Assembly: GCA_015847255.1 (NCBI GenBank)
Contig: JADLZK010008400.1
Coordinates: forward strand, 41,373-105,372
Direction: 5' to 3'
Origin: Hyparrhenia diplandra
Lineage: Eukaryota > Streptophyta > Magnoliopsida > Poales > Poaceae
DNA length: 64,000 bases
Both the position numbers and the translations under genes were made by a program. Below the pieces are notes generated by a model. The model was not told where the DNA came from. It was given only the letters and a program-made list of their open reading frames with translations, and did no database searches. How positions within the stretch are numbered: the stretch's first letter is position 1; each line of letters opens with the position of its first letter. Below are positions 49,267-61,100 of this stretch, piece by piece.

Positions 49267-50643
49267 TCAACCCCGTCGCATCGTAGTTGATGTGACATTG
49301 TCGACGTGAGAAAGAGGCGATCCATGCCCAACCAGATGATGGCGGTTTGCGTACTGAAGTTGTCTCCTGGCTGTAAGCCCCAAGGCGAGGAAGTTCGGCC
49401 CCGCGAACTCCGCCCGAAGGCCTCCAAAGAAGTCCGGCAGAGTGGAGAGAAAGCCGGGAGGTAGAAGCGCCGCCGAAGAGCAAAGAGGCCGCCCTCAAGC
49501 GCCCATGCCGACGGTCAAGGCCACGCCTGGTGGCGCTGAGAGGCGACACGGCTGAGATGTTGATCCTCCAATGTAGCCCGGCGTAGCCGGGACGAAGATT
49601 CTACCGGACGCAGTCAGAGGTCCAAGGCAAGCCAGATGCCTTGAACGCTTCTCAGCCGAAGTCGCAGCGCATTTAATCGGCCAAGATGCTCGACTCGAAA
49701 GCAGTGCCGTGGCCGCTGGCGCTCGACGATGAGGGGGTGGAGCCGGCGAACGCGTTTCGCGCGCCGCCGCGTAGTACCGTAGCTCGTGGGTCGCGTAAAT
49801 CCCCACGCCACGCGCCCCGTGCTTGCCAACCATAGCTGCATGCCGAGATGACGCCGACGCCGCCACCCGCTGGCATGACGTAGGGCGCCGGCGTCGGTCG
49901 CCGCGCTGCGCCAAGGCGTAGTGGTATCGCCGAAGGTGGCGGCGCGGCACGTGACGCGGGCGCCGGGCGCGGGCATGACGCGACACGCGACCGGCCGAAG
50001 TCCGAGGCTCGCCGTGGTCACCACGCGGGGTCGATGTAGTTGTGCGTTGCCCCATGGCGATGTTGACGCCTTGCGAGATCATACCGACGAGGTAAAAGAG
50101 AATGAGCACCACGCATCGGGACGGGCCGAGGACCTTTCGTGTCACCGCTCCTCTTTGACGTCCGCTAGTGGGGCGCTCTTGTCGTCCGGGTGTAGCCTTG
50201 AAGATCGTGATGTCGAAGAGATGCTTGCACTTGTGACCCCGTGTAAAGGTAGTCCAGCCTTTATGCCGGGCCCGCTATCTCCTTCCGGTGTTAGCCGCTT
50301 GAACGCCTAGTAGTTGCCGCCGACGAGGGGGCGGCTGGGGCGCCAAGAAGACCATGGGCGCCGGGCGCTTGCCTTGCCTCGTAGGCCGGGCTTGCCAATG
50401 TTGTAGAGGATGGCGAGGCGCCGTCATACCCGGTCGGGCGAGAGACATGGCAGCCTCCATGTCCTGGGGATTCCTGCATCTCAGAGACAACCATGTCCTT
50501 GACGTCCGTCTTGAGCGGTTCGCCCAAGCCCGTTGTAGATGTTCACCTCATCGCTTGTCGCCGAGGTTGCCCGCGACGCGCTACAAGCGCCAAGAATCGC
50601 CCTCGTACTCATCGACATCGCCTATCTTCCTCGCCGACCCGCC
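49267..50643 (-). pseudogene. Decayed Ty3/gypsy gag (second part) and downstream region
   Basis: GC-rich DNA. On the minus strand, fragments such as GEPLKTDVKD, QDMEAAMSLARPG and a GHKCKHLFDI-like piece of the zinc-knuckle region resemble the end of gag in chromovirus-type Ty3/gypsy elements. The pieces lie in different frames. Below 49.9 kb only GC-rich frames without firm similarity remain; they may be degraded protease/RT. The copia 5' LTR abuts at 49266. Confidence 0.5.
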
Positions 50644-52516
50644 GAAAGGTCCTACATGGCTAGAAGGGGGTGAATAGCCTAATAAAAAATTTCTACAAAA
50701 CACTAGACAAACTTGTTAGAATAACAAAAGGCTTATAAACGTGCTTGCTCTAGTTTCACTTGTCAAGAAGCCTCCTATTGACAATTTAGTTGCTATGATC
50801 TCTAGTTCACACACAAAGGCTAAGTCGCCATTTTACCAACTAGGTGAACAAGCTAGATTACTCTAAACAAGGCTAAGAACTAGCAAGGCTACTCAAACTA
50901 CACTATCTATGAAAGTAATGCAAGAGTGTAGAAGAGTTATACCACAATGTCGAGGCTAGTCAATCCAATCACCAAGATGACACAATGAGATAACCAAATC
51001 GTTGCCAATCACCAAGGGACAACAAGAGACAAGTGGAGACAATGATTTATCCCGGTTCACTTGAGCACCCGTCAAGCTACGCCTCCGTTGTGTCGACCTT
51101 CTCACGTGTGGGTCGGTGTGGAGCTCACTCCAAGCCAAATGCCTTTAGGCTTACCGCACCCAAAGCAAATGAGAGGTATTCACCGACACGAGCAATGTAT
51201 TATCTTGCAATTCGTCAGTCCCGACGAGGATGCACCGCCCTTCCCACAAATCATCCTGAGGTGGCCAAGAACAATCACCAACTCTTGGCAACGCCTCCAC
51301 CAATCACCAAGCGGCTAGGGGTGGTGCCCCCAAGAGCAACAAGAAAACCACCGGCTCACAACGATCCACAAGTGCCACTAGATGCAATGATCAAAGCAAA
51401 TGCACTTGAATCACCTCAACTTCACTAGAATGGATGCTCGCTAAAAGGAGTGAGGAGGAGGATGAGTGCTCAGCTCTCTAGAGGTGTTAGGATTGATTCA
51501 AAATGACCAAGAGACCTCCTAGAACAAAGGGGTATAAATACCCCCCCACCACCTAAATGTGGCCCTTGGGGCAAATCAACGACAAATCACCGACCGACGC
51601 GATCGACCGACTCACCGCTGAGTCCTGGTTTGGTGGGTCCGGCCACAACCGACAACCCCTAACTTGAACCGGCCGACCGGGCAGCTGAGCGGGTCCGGCC
51701 GCTGGTCCGATCGGTGCTTTCCGGCCAAGACCGAAGCATCCGGCCGGGTGCGGCCGGCCGCCTCCTACGGAACCCCCGAAACATCCCTCGCCAGACGCAG
51801 ACACCGAGCGTCCCGGTCGATTTCCCCGTGCTTCCGGTCTGGTCCGGCCACCGGTCCGGCCAGCACGGAGCCGCGATTTTTTGTCGCTCCTTCGCCGCCT
51901 TTGCTCCAACATTCTATCCACCAAGTGTACCAACTTGAGAACAAGGACTAGCATGTTTTTACCACCACGATGCATCCGGCGCAATAGAAAATAGAGCATT
52001 TTCTCAAAACGAATCCCGAGCATGAGGGTGAGCTGTACCCAAACCCATCTCAACCCTCGCAACCATCACCGCCGCAAATGTGCCAACACCACCATGTGTA
52101 GTTCACCATGTGCTCGTGTGTTAGCATTTTCACAATCAATTTCAAGGTTAGGTTAGCTCTAGGTTAGAATGCATGCAAATGATTTTGAACCAGAGGCACA
52201 TGAGGACCGATATGTAATGATAGTTTTCCCCTCTTTATAGTATGGCTTATCGATCCTATAATCACTCACACCTCTATGGTGTTTTGAGTGTAAAATCAAA
52301 ACGCCCTATGGATATACCTTTGCCTTGAGCCCATTTTGATCCACCATCCACTCCAAGTCATGCACTTGATCATCATTTGAATCATCTCGATCCATCCACC
52401 ATGACCACCATGCATCGCTCTTGGCTTGACCAAATTCCAACTAACACAACACTCTAGCATAGAGAGATTAGTCCCAAGGATGTCATCAATTAGCCAAAAC
52501 AATCTAGAGATCTTCA
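50644..52516 (-). mobile_element. Copia-type solo LTR (1873 bp) with CCGCC target duplication
   Basis: Over its whole length it is related to the LTRs at 39928-41664 and 47949-49266. It starts GAAAGGTCCTACATGGCTAG and ends CTAGAGATCTTCA, in the same orientation. Flanks CCGCC at 50639-50643 and CCGCC at 52517-52521 form a 5-bp target duplication. No internal retroviral sequence remains, so it is a product of LTR-LTR recombination. The CCGGTC tract is present but decayed to CCGGCC in many places. Confidence 0.82.
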
Positions 52517-53306
52517 CCGCCCCTGTGTTGCGCCTGCTTCAAACAGTGGTCGGCGCCGTTGACGATTGAGCGGCTTCGTCCAATCTCGCCATTGGTTTCT
52601 CCCGATAGCCTCAGTACCATTGTTGTGCTCCTCCGTGTGAGATGATAGGAGGCATACCGCACTTGCTCAGAGGCGGGCGCATCTTGCCCCTCTCGAAGAA
52701 TTGCTCGCAAATGCCGATCCATGGGAGGATCCTCCTTGCCATCGTAGGCTGGGAAGGATAGTTGTGCAAAGCGAGCGGAAGTCCCGGGAAGGTGCCGACC
52801 CAGGGAGTGGTGGGCGCTGCATGCGCCCGCTTACGGCGCCCCGCCGGCGTGGCCTTAGGCCCTGTGTAGCCCCTTCATCATGCTCTCCGCATCACCGGTG
52901 ACTTGATCATCCCGGCTCGCTTACATCGCCGCTTTTGATGAAATCGCGGTCGCTTTCTCCAAAAGACGATTTCATCTCAATCTCGGGCCATGGAGTTGTT
53001 GACGGCGCTTGAGTGTCAGCGGATCGCCGCCGAGAGTGATAGACAATTTTATCCTCGATCGTGTCCATCCCCGACGCTGAATTTGGCGAACTCGCCCCCA
53101 AATTCTTCAACGCCTTCTTCGATTCTGGGCCCATGGTGGGTGGATCGTAGTGGTCTCCTGGATATCACTGGCCGTTCCAGCTAGATTAACCTAACCCGAC
53201 AAGTGGATCGGGAATCGGGGAACAAGATGAGGACGGGCTATGGTGGTGGTGGTGGCGCGGCGGCGGTAGAAATTGGCTCACTGGCGCGGCGAGGCTGAAA
53301 TTCCTT
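52517..53306 (-). pseudogene. Decayed Ty3/gypsy gag (first part)
   Basis: The minus strand shows, in shifting frames, an EQFFE-type segment, then EQVRYASYHLTRRS near 52.65 kb. This matches the VW/RxASYHLTG signature of Retrotrans_gag in Ty3/gypsy elements. Further fragments continue toward the solo LTR and resume beyond it at 50.64 kb. The orientation and order fit one gag split by the solo LTR. The part nearest 53.3 kb is not assigned. Confidence 0.55.
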
Positions 53307-55498
53307 TGTTTGGTTTTTGATAATTGATGAAACTACTAGTGGACTAATCCTATGCTTTAAGTGTATGACATAAGATAAGATTATCCAACTTGAAGAAAGG
53401 AGCATGTGGACTATGGTGATGGACATGGCGGATCATCAAGCTCACTGCTTGGAAAAATAAAATGGGCTCAAGGCAAAGGTATTTTTATAGGGCCATTTTA
53501 TTTTACACTCAAGACATCTAATGGATGTGAGTGGTTTAGGTTTGATAACCGCATTTATAAAGAGTGAGAATATCATAATCGCTTTCACCTAGTGCCACTC
53601 TATTTGAATTGCATATGCATATGGGTTAGTGACTTCGTGAGTTTATGAGTTATCCCCCGGAAAGTTTTGGAGAATATGCCATCCAATTGTGCTCAAAAGA
53701 TTTGGAATATTTTGGATGAGATGGCATATTATTTGGATCAAGGTTTATCAAAATCTTGGAGAAGAAAAAATAAAAGAAGAGCAATATATATGTTCATATA
53801 TATATATATGTGACGCACATACTTTTACACATATATACATGTATATGCATATATACATGCACTCATGGACACGTTTTGTTTAGCTAGCTTGCTAGCTTGC
53901 TTGCTGCTGCTTGGCATCGTGCACGAAGCATGGAAATTGCATAGGCCAGCTGCTGCCGTCGGCTCTTGGAAAGAAAAAATGAAAGGATGTGCTTTTGGAA
54001 TTTCCGGTTCAACCTAGTGCAACTTCTAGCAATGGTGCTCAGTTTGGGGAGAGACGGTCGCTGAAGACACAGAAGCTTTTGCTGGAATTTTACCATAGCC
54101 GAGCTGGATATTCAAGGGAGAAAAGGAAGAGAAGAGAATGAACTGCGCTGCTGTTTTGACCTGCTTGCTGCTCGGGCGCTGGGCCTCCTCTCGCGCGCTG
54201 GGCCTCGCTGCGCTGCTGGGCCTGGTTAGCTGCTGCGCTGCTTGCCGGTCGGCTGCTGGCCGAGCGCCGCGCGCTGGCGCGCTGCGCTGCAGCTGCTGCC
54301 TGCCTGCCTTGCAAGCAAGCAAAGCGAACGGTTCAACATCAGTACCAGTTCGTTTGCTCCCCTGGCTGCTCGCTCTGCTTGCTGTTCGAAGAAGTGCCGC
54401 CGCCGCCTGTTGAGCACCCTGCTGTCTGCCGACCGTTGGGAGCCAGAGAGGTGCCGATGCTGCCCATTGGGAGCCGCCCAGGATAAAGGTCCAGTCCTCC
54501 CTTCCTTTCCCTGTCTCTCACTATTCCGGAAAATACATAGAGCTTTTCTCCTTGCTTCTTGCTTGCAAACCCTAGAGAGCTCCAATCCTCCGTCCCCTCC
54601 ACTTCTTTGATTTGAGTCAATCAAGTGAGGATCAGGCCTAGAGATTGATTTGAGAGCTCCAAGAGGATCTCCTTCCTCTCCTCTCCATTTTCATGGTGGG
54701 ATTTTAGATCTTGAGAGGAGATTGGGAGAAATGGAAACCCTAGTGTGCATGCATTTGTGATTCGATTTTCGCGACACTAGGTGGTGATTGTAATTGTGGT
54801 AATCTTGTTTCTCTCAGATGATCCGTCACCTATGACGGCCGGATCGACACGGCCGGCGGCGGATCGCTGGTCCGCCTCAATCAAGGCGATATGTGAGGGC
54901 CGTTCTCACCCCGCGGAGATTCGGGCGAAGCGAGCACTATCGATCAAGCCGTGGCTTGTGAATCCTCTAGTGATTGTTTATTGAGCTCCCACCGGATCCA
55001 AGATTCCGCCTATTGCTCGTATTTAGTGGGTGTATCGCCACAACGGGGACTAGCGTGTCGCGAAGCACGTGAACCCTAAGTGAAAAATCATTGTGTCTAT
55101 TGTCTTGTGTCGAGTTGAGATTCATTGTAATGGTGACAAGAACAACCTCTACACTCAAGCGGTGGTATTGTATTCTAGCCTCTTTTTGCATTACCTGTCT
55201 CTCTAGTTTACTCAGTGCTTCAAGATAGGTTGTTTAGTTGACTAGTGTAGAAGGAAGCTCCTAGCGGTAAAATTAGTTAGATTATCTTGCTCACCTAGAG
55301 TAAATCAGCGTAATTCTAGCACTTGAGTGACATTAGAGATATTAGAATTATTATTCTTGTCTTGTGGCCAGACAGACAGATTTGAAGCATTGCTTCTTTG
55401 CTGGCTTCTCGCCATCTTATTTACTAACCGCCTTGCAAGTGTTGTTTGTAGAATTTTATTGCGCTATTCAACACCCCCCCCAACCATTGTGACCTTCA
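53307..55498 (+). mobile_element. Plus-strand solo LTR or LTR remnant
   Basis: It begins TGTTTGGTTTTTGATAATTG with a following TGGACTAATC, a typical start of grass copia LTRs. It ends with TTATTGCGCTATTCAACACC, a C run and GACCTTCA, again LTR-typical. Inside are a TA/CATATA microsatellite (53795-53860), a GCTGCT/GCGCTGG-rich part (54160-54300) and a CACAACGGGGACTAGCGTG segment. No primer-binding site follows, and no 5-bp target duplication is evident. Confidence 0.6.
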
Positions 55499-57037
55499 AC
55501 ATAAGTACACACAGCATGGTGGAGGCCGGCGGCCGCGACTACGGCAAGGGCCAAGGAGAGGGAGAGGAAGAGAGATTGGGATAAAATTTCTTTATCGTCT
55601 TGTTCCCCCCCGAAAGATTACAGCACCCCCTTACTTATATAAATTTCGGCTAGTGGGACTTCAGATCTCAATCAATCTCTAAAGGTTTCCTTTATATTGG
55701 AATACCTTTTACAAGCATGTCCTTATTTATTTATTTCCTAATAAGGGTCTCTTATAGATGAGATATCCCCTTGCACACCAAAAACACCTAAAGATAATCC
55801 TAGATATTTTTCCTCCTTTTTTTCTCCGACTAATTGCCAAAGAATCCGCTGGTGGAGGGACGGCGGCGGCGCAGGCGCGAGGGCTATGGGCTGCTTCTAA
55901 GTGCTCCTTGGGCCCATCCCTGCCCTTCTTCCGAACCCTATTTCCGGGTCATGACAACAAACTCTAATGACATTTGTTTCTTTTAATAAATTTATTATGA
56001 AAAATATATTGAGCAATCAATGTAGTGATGCCAATTATAAAATATATTTTATATGTATTTGGTCGAAGTTTAACTTCTCCGAAAAATTAGAAATGACACT
56101 TTTTTGTAGATTACAAAAACAAACAAGAACTTTGCTATTTTTTCTATTGATAGATTCTTTTTTTTTATACTAATTTCTCTCTTTTTTTATACATTTGACT
56201 GGGCTTTATGATTTGTGTTACAATTATCACTCTTTAAGGGGTTTTGTAAGTAAAATACGTATGACATCCTAAAAATAATAGCTTTTTTACAAGATCAGCA
56301 ATGGAGGACAAGAAAAACATTTTTTTTTTTGTACTTCAATTGATTAAAAGAATAAGAGTACAAATTATTTTTTCAAAAAAAAAAAGAGTACAAATTACAG
56401 AGCTACTAGGCTCAAAAAGACAAAGGAAAAAGTGTTGGCACAAGGCTATCTCTCCATGCACTAATTTTACTGTTTTTCTGTGGGGTTTGACTTGATGCAA
56501 ACCAATCCAAGTCCCTCCTTGAACCAATCTTTCTGATGATTCAGGCCTTACTTCCATTCTCCAAAAACTGGTCAAGTCCTCATTTTTTAAATTATCCATG
56601 TGGTTGTCATGACTCTCTCTGAGGGCCAAGTTGAAGCCAGTTCTGTTGAATCAACATGTCCAGAGGTGGAATATTAAAAGTTCCACACAATTGAGAGCCA
56701 TCTCCAACATTCAGTACTAAAGGCACGGGACAGATGGAAGCAAAGATTCTTCCATGTTTTGGTCACAAAGCACACAAGTATAGTCATCAAGAACCCCTAT
56801 TCTTTTTCTGTTTCAAGAATTCTCTAGTATCCAGTTATCTCTCAGTAAAGCCAGAAAAAAATTTTGATTGCCCAAGCTGTTTAGCCTCAGAGCCATTGTT
56901 TTTTTTTCCCTTTTTGTTTTTCCCTTTTTGTGGTTTATGACCCAGTAATACAATTGATAACGGTTGGGCCTTTTTTCTTTGCTCAAAAAATGTTGGGCCC
57001 TTTTTCTTCCCTTTAACTTTTGTTGTTGCTAAGGCCT
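55499..57037. other. Repeat-like intergenic DNA, no supported gene
   Basis: The DNA is AT-rich with T and A runs. The part at 55.55-55.96 kb resembles degraded LTR or UTR sequence of an unidentified element. A partial tandem duplication of GGTTGGGCC/TGTTGGGCC lies at 56964-57004. No open frame has recognisable similarity. Confidence 0.4.
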
Positions 57038-58131
57038 GGGAAAACATCCCCCAACTTTATGGATCCTTTGGCCCCTTCTTCAATTCCAAAACTCTACAAA
57101 ATCTTGGCCTCTAACTTTTCTTTCAAACTGCTAAGAGATTTCGCTCCTCAAGGGTTTTGACGGTGGTTTTGCTTAAGCAGTAACCTTCGGTTTTGCTACA
57201 GTGACTGTGTATTTCGTTTTTCTCTTTTCTTATTTATTTCTACTAAATCTTTTCAAAAATCATAATAAATCATGTAAAAATTATAAAATAGAAAAATCCA
57301 ATTTTTGTTGACTCTTACACATGAGTAGAGCTACGCAATGTGAATATATAATAATAATTTTATACTTTTAGTACAAAATTTTACTAGAATGTTTTGTTTT
57401 TTCTTTTTATTTATTTTATCTGGTTTTTAAAAATCATAAATTATAGAAAAATTATAAAATAAAAAATTCAATTTTGTTGACTACATGAGGCGCGTAAATA
57501 AATACAGTACATAGTTACTATGGCTCTTTTTAGCCGGGTTAGGTTAGCTAGGTTTGTTAATATCTCAAGGCACGCACGCGTACGCCAGCCGTGAACCCGA
57601 CGATGGAACCCCACTCAATAAATTAAATAGTACACCTATATATCTTTATTATTGTGTAAATATGCTCATGTGGAGTCTATATAAAAATTGGTTTTTCAAT
57701 TATATGATTTTTATAATTTGTTATGATTTTTAAATATTGAGTTGAAATAAATAAAAAGAAAGGCAAAAACCTTCCTAGCAAAAATTTTATATTAAAGTAT
57801 AAACCATATTATATATTCATTGTGTAGCTCTACTTATGTGGAGTCCAAATGTAAAATTAGATTTTCTTTTTATGATTTTTTTCTCTGCGGATTTACTATG
57901 ATTTTTGAAAAGATTCAGCCAAAATAAATAAGAAAAAGGGAAAAACTAAAACTACAGTCAACGTAGCAAAACCGGAGTTATTGTAGCGAAAACCACCGTC
58001 CAAACCCCGCCGAGGGACTAAACCGCGACCTGGCCAGTGCAAGTCGAGGCCGCCGCCCTGGGCTTTCGAAAGCTGAGCTAAAATAAAATCAAACTTTCAG
58101 AAAAGTTTCGACCGAAAAGTGACTTTTTCCC
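57038..58131. mobile_element. Second foldback element, composite
   Basis: The outer arms are inverted relatives of each other: CTCAAGGGTTTTGACGGTGG near 57150, and near 58000 the inverse of GGGGTTTGGACGGTGG. They share the layout and inner words of the 35.8-kb foldback (ATTTTGTACTAAAA-type core, AGAGCTAC, TCATGTGGAGTC). Extra sequence at about 57380-57620 interrupts the centre and itself contains another partial arm (AAATTATAGAAAAATTATAA, CAATTTTGTTGACTAC). The ends are approximate; no target duplication was found. Confidence 0.65.
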
Positions 58132-61100
58132 TTTGTTGTCGCTCTCACTCTCGAATTTTGATTGTGGCCCAGTACGGTCCTTCGGCCTCGCCTAAATCAT
58201 GACTGGAGTTTTGTATTGGCTTGATCCAGTGGTTGCCTTCAAGGGCCAAATCCCCCTTTCCCCTGCTGGTTTCAATTGATGTAAACTTTGCTACATACAG
58301 ACAAGCGTCACAAGCCCATTTGCACTCGATCTTTTTTTTTTTTTTTTTTTGCGTCTACGTCTGGTAGGCATCCCAGTCTGCTGTACAAGTGCACAATGCA
58401 GTGCTGGTTGCCAGCCCGCCACGCCACAAAATCCTTCCAATCATCCAGCGCTGGCAATCATGGTTGGAATTCAGACGGAGTAAATTCAGCCTACCCACCG
58501 ACTACTCTTCCAGACCGAGTAATCAACCTGGGGCGTGAAAGAATTACCACGCCCGTGAAGCCGCCCTGCCGACCACCCTTTCTTCACAAGGCTGTCATTG
58601 CTGCCGCTGTTATCGCAGCTCGCCCGCACCGCCGTTCTCAACCTCGGCACCGGACTACGGGCGCTAGCTTCCCCTCCCCTTTCTCTCTCCATCGAAACCC
58701 TAACCGCCATCTTTCATCTCCCAACGCCGCCGCCGCCGCTCGCTCGCCGCTCGCATCATCTTAAATGGGTCTCTCCTCGCTCGGAGCCTGCGCCCCGCCG
58801 CCAGCTCATCGCCGGGGCCAAGCCGCCACAGGCCGCTGTTGACGGCGCGGCCGCCGGCTGCCCTTTCTATAGCCGGGGAGGTATAGAGGAGGTTCACGGC
58901 GACGGGCGACGAGGCTCCAACCTCCAGCTGCTGCCCCGGCCTCGCTCCGGCGTGTTCCGCCTCCGCCATCGCCGCTGTGGTGGAAGACGCACTCCGCTCG
59001 CTTTACGCACGGCTGTTAAGAGGGGGTCGGCGGATGTTAATCGCCGACGGCTGCGTTAACATCCGCCCTCAATCTGTGTGCCCTTGTGTTGTGTAGGCCC
59101 TAAAAACGGTAGGTCCAATCATGGTTGGAATCTCGAGCAGCCCGCGAAACCTGTTGCCATCACTGGTACACAGTCACCCGGTGTCCGCTGTCTCCAGTCT
59201 CACGCGTTCCAGCGCTTCAAGCCATTCCTTCCTTCCTTTCGCGCTGCCTTTCGCCTCTTTTCTCCACTCCACCGCACACACACGAAGACCGCGCGCGCTC
59301 CGCTTTTGAAGTGGGATCGATCGCAGGACGCGAATGAGCTGTGTTTGCCAAGTGGTTGCGGAGCCGCCGTACGTACTACCACGCGGTTAAACAGAAAAAA
59401 GGACACGGCGACGATCGATGAGCCGGGAGAGCCGATCGTCGTCGGTGTCGTCGCGCGCGCTAGGAAAAAAAGATGTGTCGGCCCGGCCCCGGCGGATTTC
59501 CGTGCAGCCTGACTCGCGGCTCGCCTGTTGGCCACTTTGCCGGCAGGTCGGTCCCCGTGATGGAACGAAAGCGACCGCGGATGGGTTGTCAAGCGTCCAT
59601 CCGTACAACGGCCACCCCTGGAAGACAGAGCTCACTTGAAGCAGGCTCTCGCGGAGTCATGGAATAGTAGATGAGATTGCGGTGAAAAGAACGTACGAGT
59701 AAGGAGTAAACTATAGTAGCTCCCATCCTGCAAAAGCAAAACCGTTCTGTCACGGATGATGGACCCCTTATTTTTGCTGATTGCTGTTCCTCCTCCATAC
59801 TAGTCCAAACTAGTTTGATGTTAAAATCTTGCATTAGAAAAAAGTTCGATGATAGACCATCGTGTTTGTTTTTCAGATACAAATTGCATCCTTGAACTGA
59901 CGCGACTGAACGGGGCGACATAGGAGCCGCAAAGTACTCTACGTTTTTTTTTTTTTGGAAATAGTACTACGTCTTTCTACGGATCGTCTGGGTCCGATAA
60001 CACAGTAGGCCCAGAACATCAGCACATTAGCGAACGGGCCCGTTCGGCGGCCCACGTTATCTTCTGTCCTGCCTGCAGTCCTAACCTGCTCCCCCCTATA
60101 TTGGTCCTGGTACTGTCGCCATTTTCAAGAAGCTTTTATCGCCACAGAGAAAAGAGTACACAGGATTAACTCCGTTGTGCCGCCGTGCGTGTCGACTGGA
60201 CTGTCGAGTGCATCCACAATTCCATATACGTGACTGCATTACTGCAACAGGTTGCCTTATTTGTGATCGGTGAGCTCTGTGCTGCGCTTGAACCGGACAC
60301 AAAACGACGGTTCTTACCGGGGGCAGGCAACCTTTCTTCGGCAGAACATGTGTCATGTGCAGTAACATTTGCCGAGACGATGGGCCCTGCTTCCAAATCG
60401 AGAAGCAAAAGCAACGGGCCTGTGTGCCCAGTAACAGCAAAGGCTTTAGCTTCCTTTCTGCACGATCTGAGTACAGTAGGTTACCTTTCACCAGAAAGAC
60501 AATGCCTTTTGCGCATACTCTCTCGTCAGAAAGCCGCCAGGGGTTTAGCTTGACATGACATGAGTGAGTGAGTGGCAGCTACATTATAGATAAGCTTGCC
60601 GGCAACCTCCAGCGCCCGTCCATTAGCGGCTTTTAGTGAAGATCAGATCAGATATTGCATCATTTGTCAATCTTGAGTGTTTAGGTGACGATCATGATTA
60701 GTAGTAGTACCATTTGACCTGCCCTGTTGCCCCAGCCTGCAAAGCATCCTGAACCCAATTTGGCCGGGAGGAGCCTGGGAGCGAATTTGAACTTTAAACG
60801 CGGCTGTTGTTTTTCGTTACGTTAGGTTTCCTCGATCGATGTCACTAGCTAGTACATACCTAAACTAGCAGCTACTTTTATTTGTCCTGACGTCGCATGG
60901 GTCAGTCTGTCTGATCCAAGTCTAGCTGTTGTTACTGCTATATAAAATACGTATATAAGTTTGGTCCACCCTGCACGTTGGGCTGGTCTTAAGTAGTACG
61001 TGCGCACGAACGAGGAAAGAACACGCATAGATTTGGTTATTGCCCTATCATCCTCCAAATTTGGTATTGACCTGTTGTTTTTTTTCCGTAACTTAGCCAA

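Noticed and set aside
49495..50145. 216-codon minus-strand frame as a new gene
   Set aside because: It lies downstream of gypsy gag fragments in the same strand and is better explained as degraded retrotransposon.
58598..59592. Possible first exon of a gene
   Set aside because: The leader-like composition and a short ATG frame are present, but no downstream exon or protein similarity could be found on either strand.
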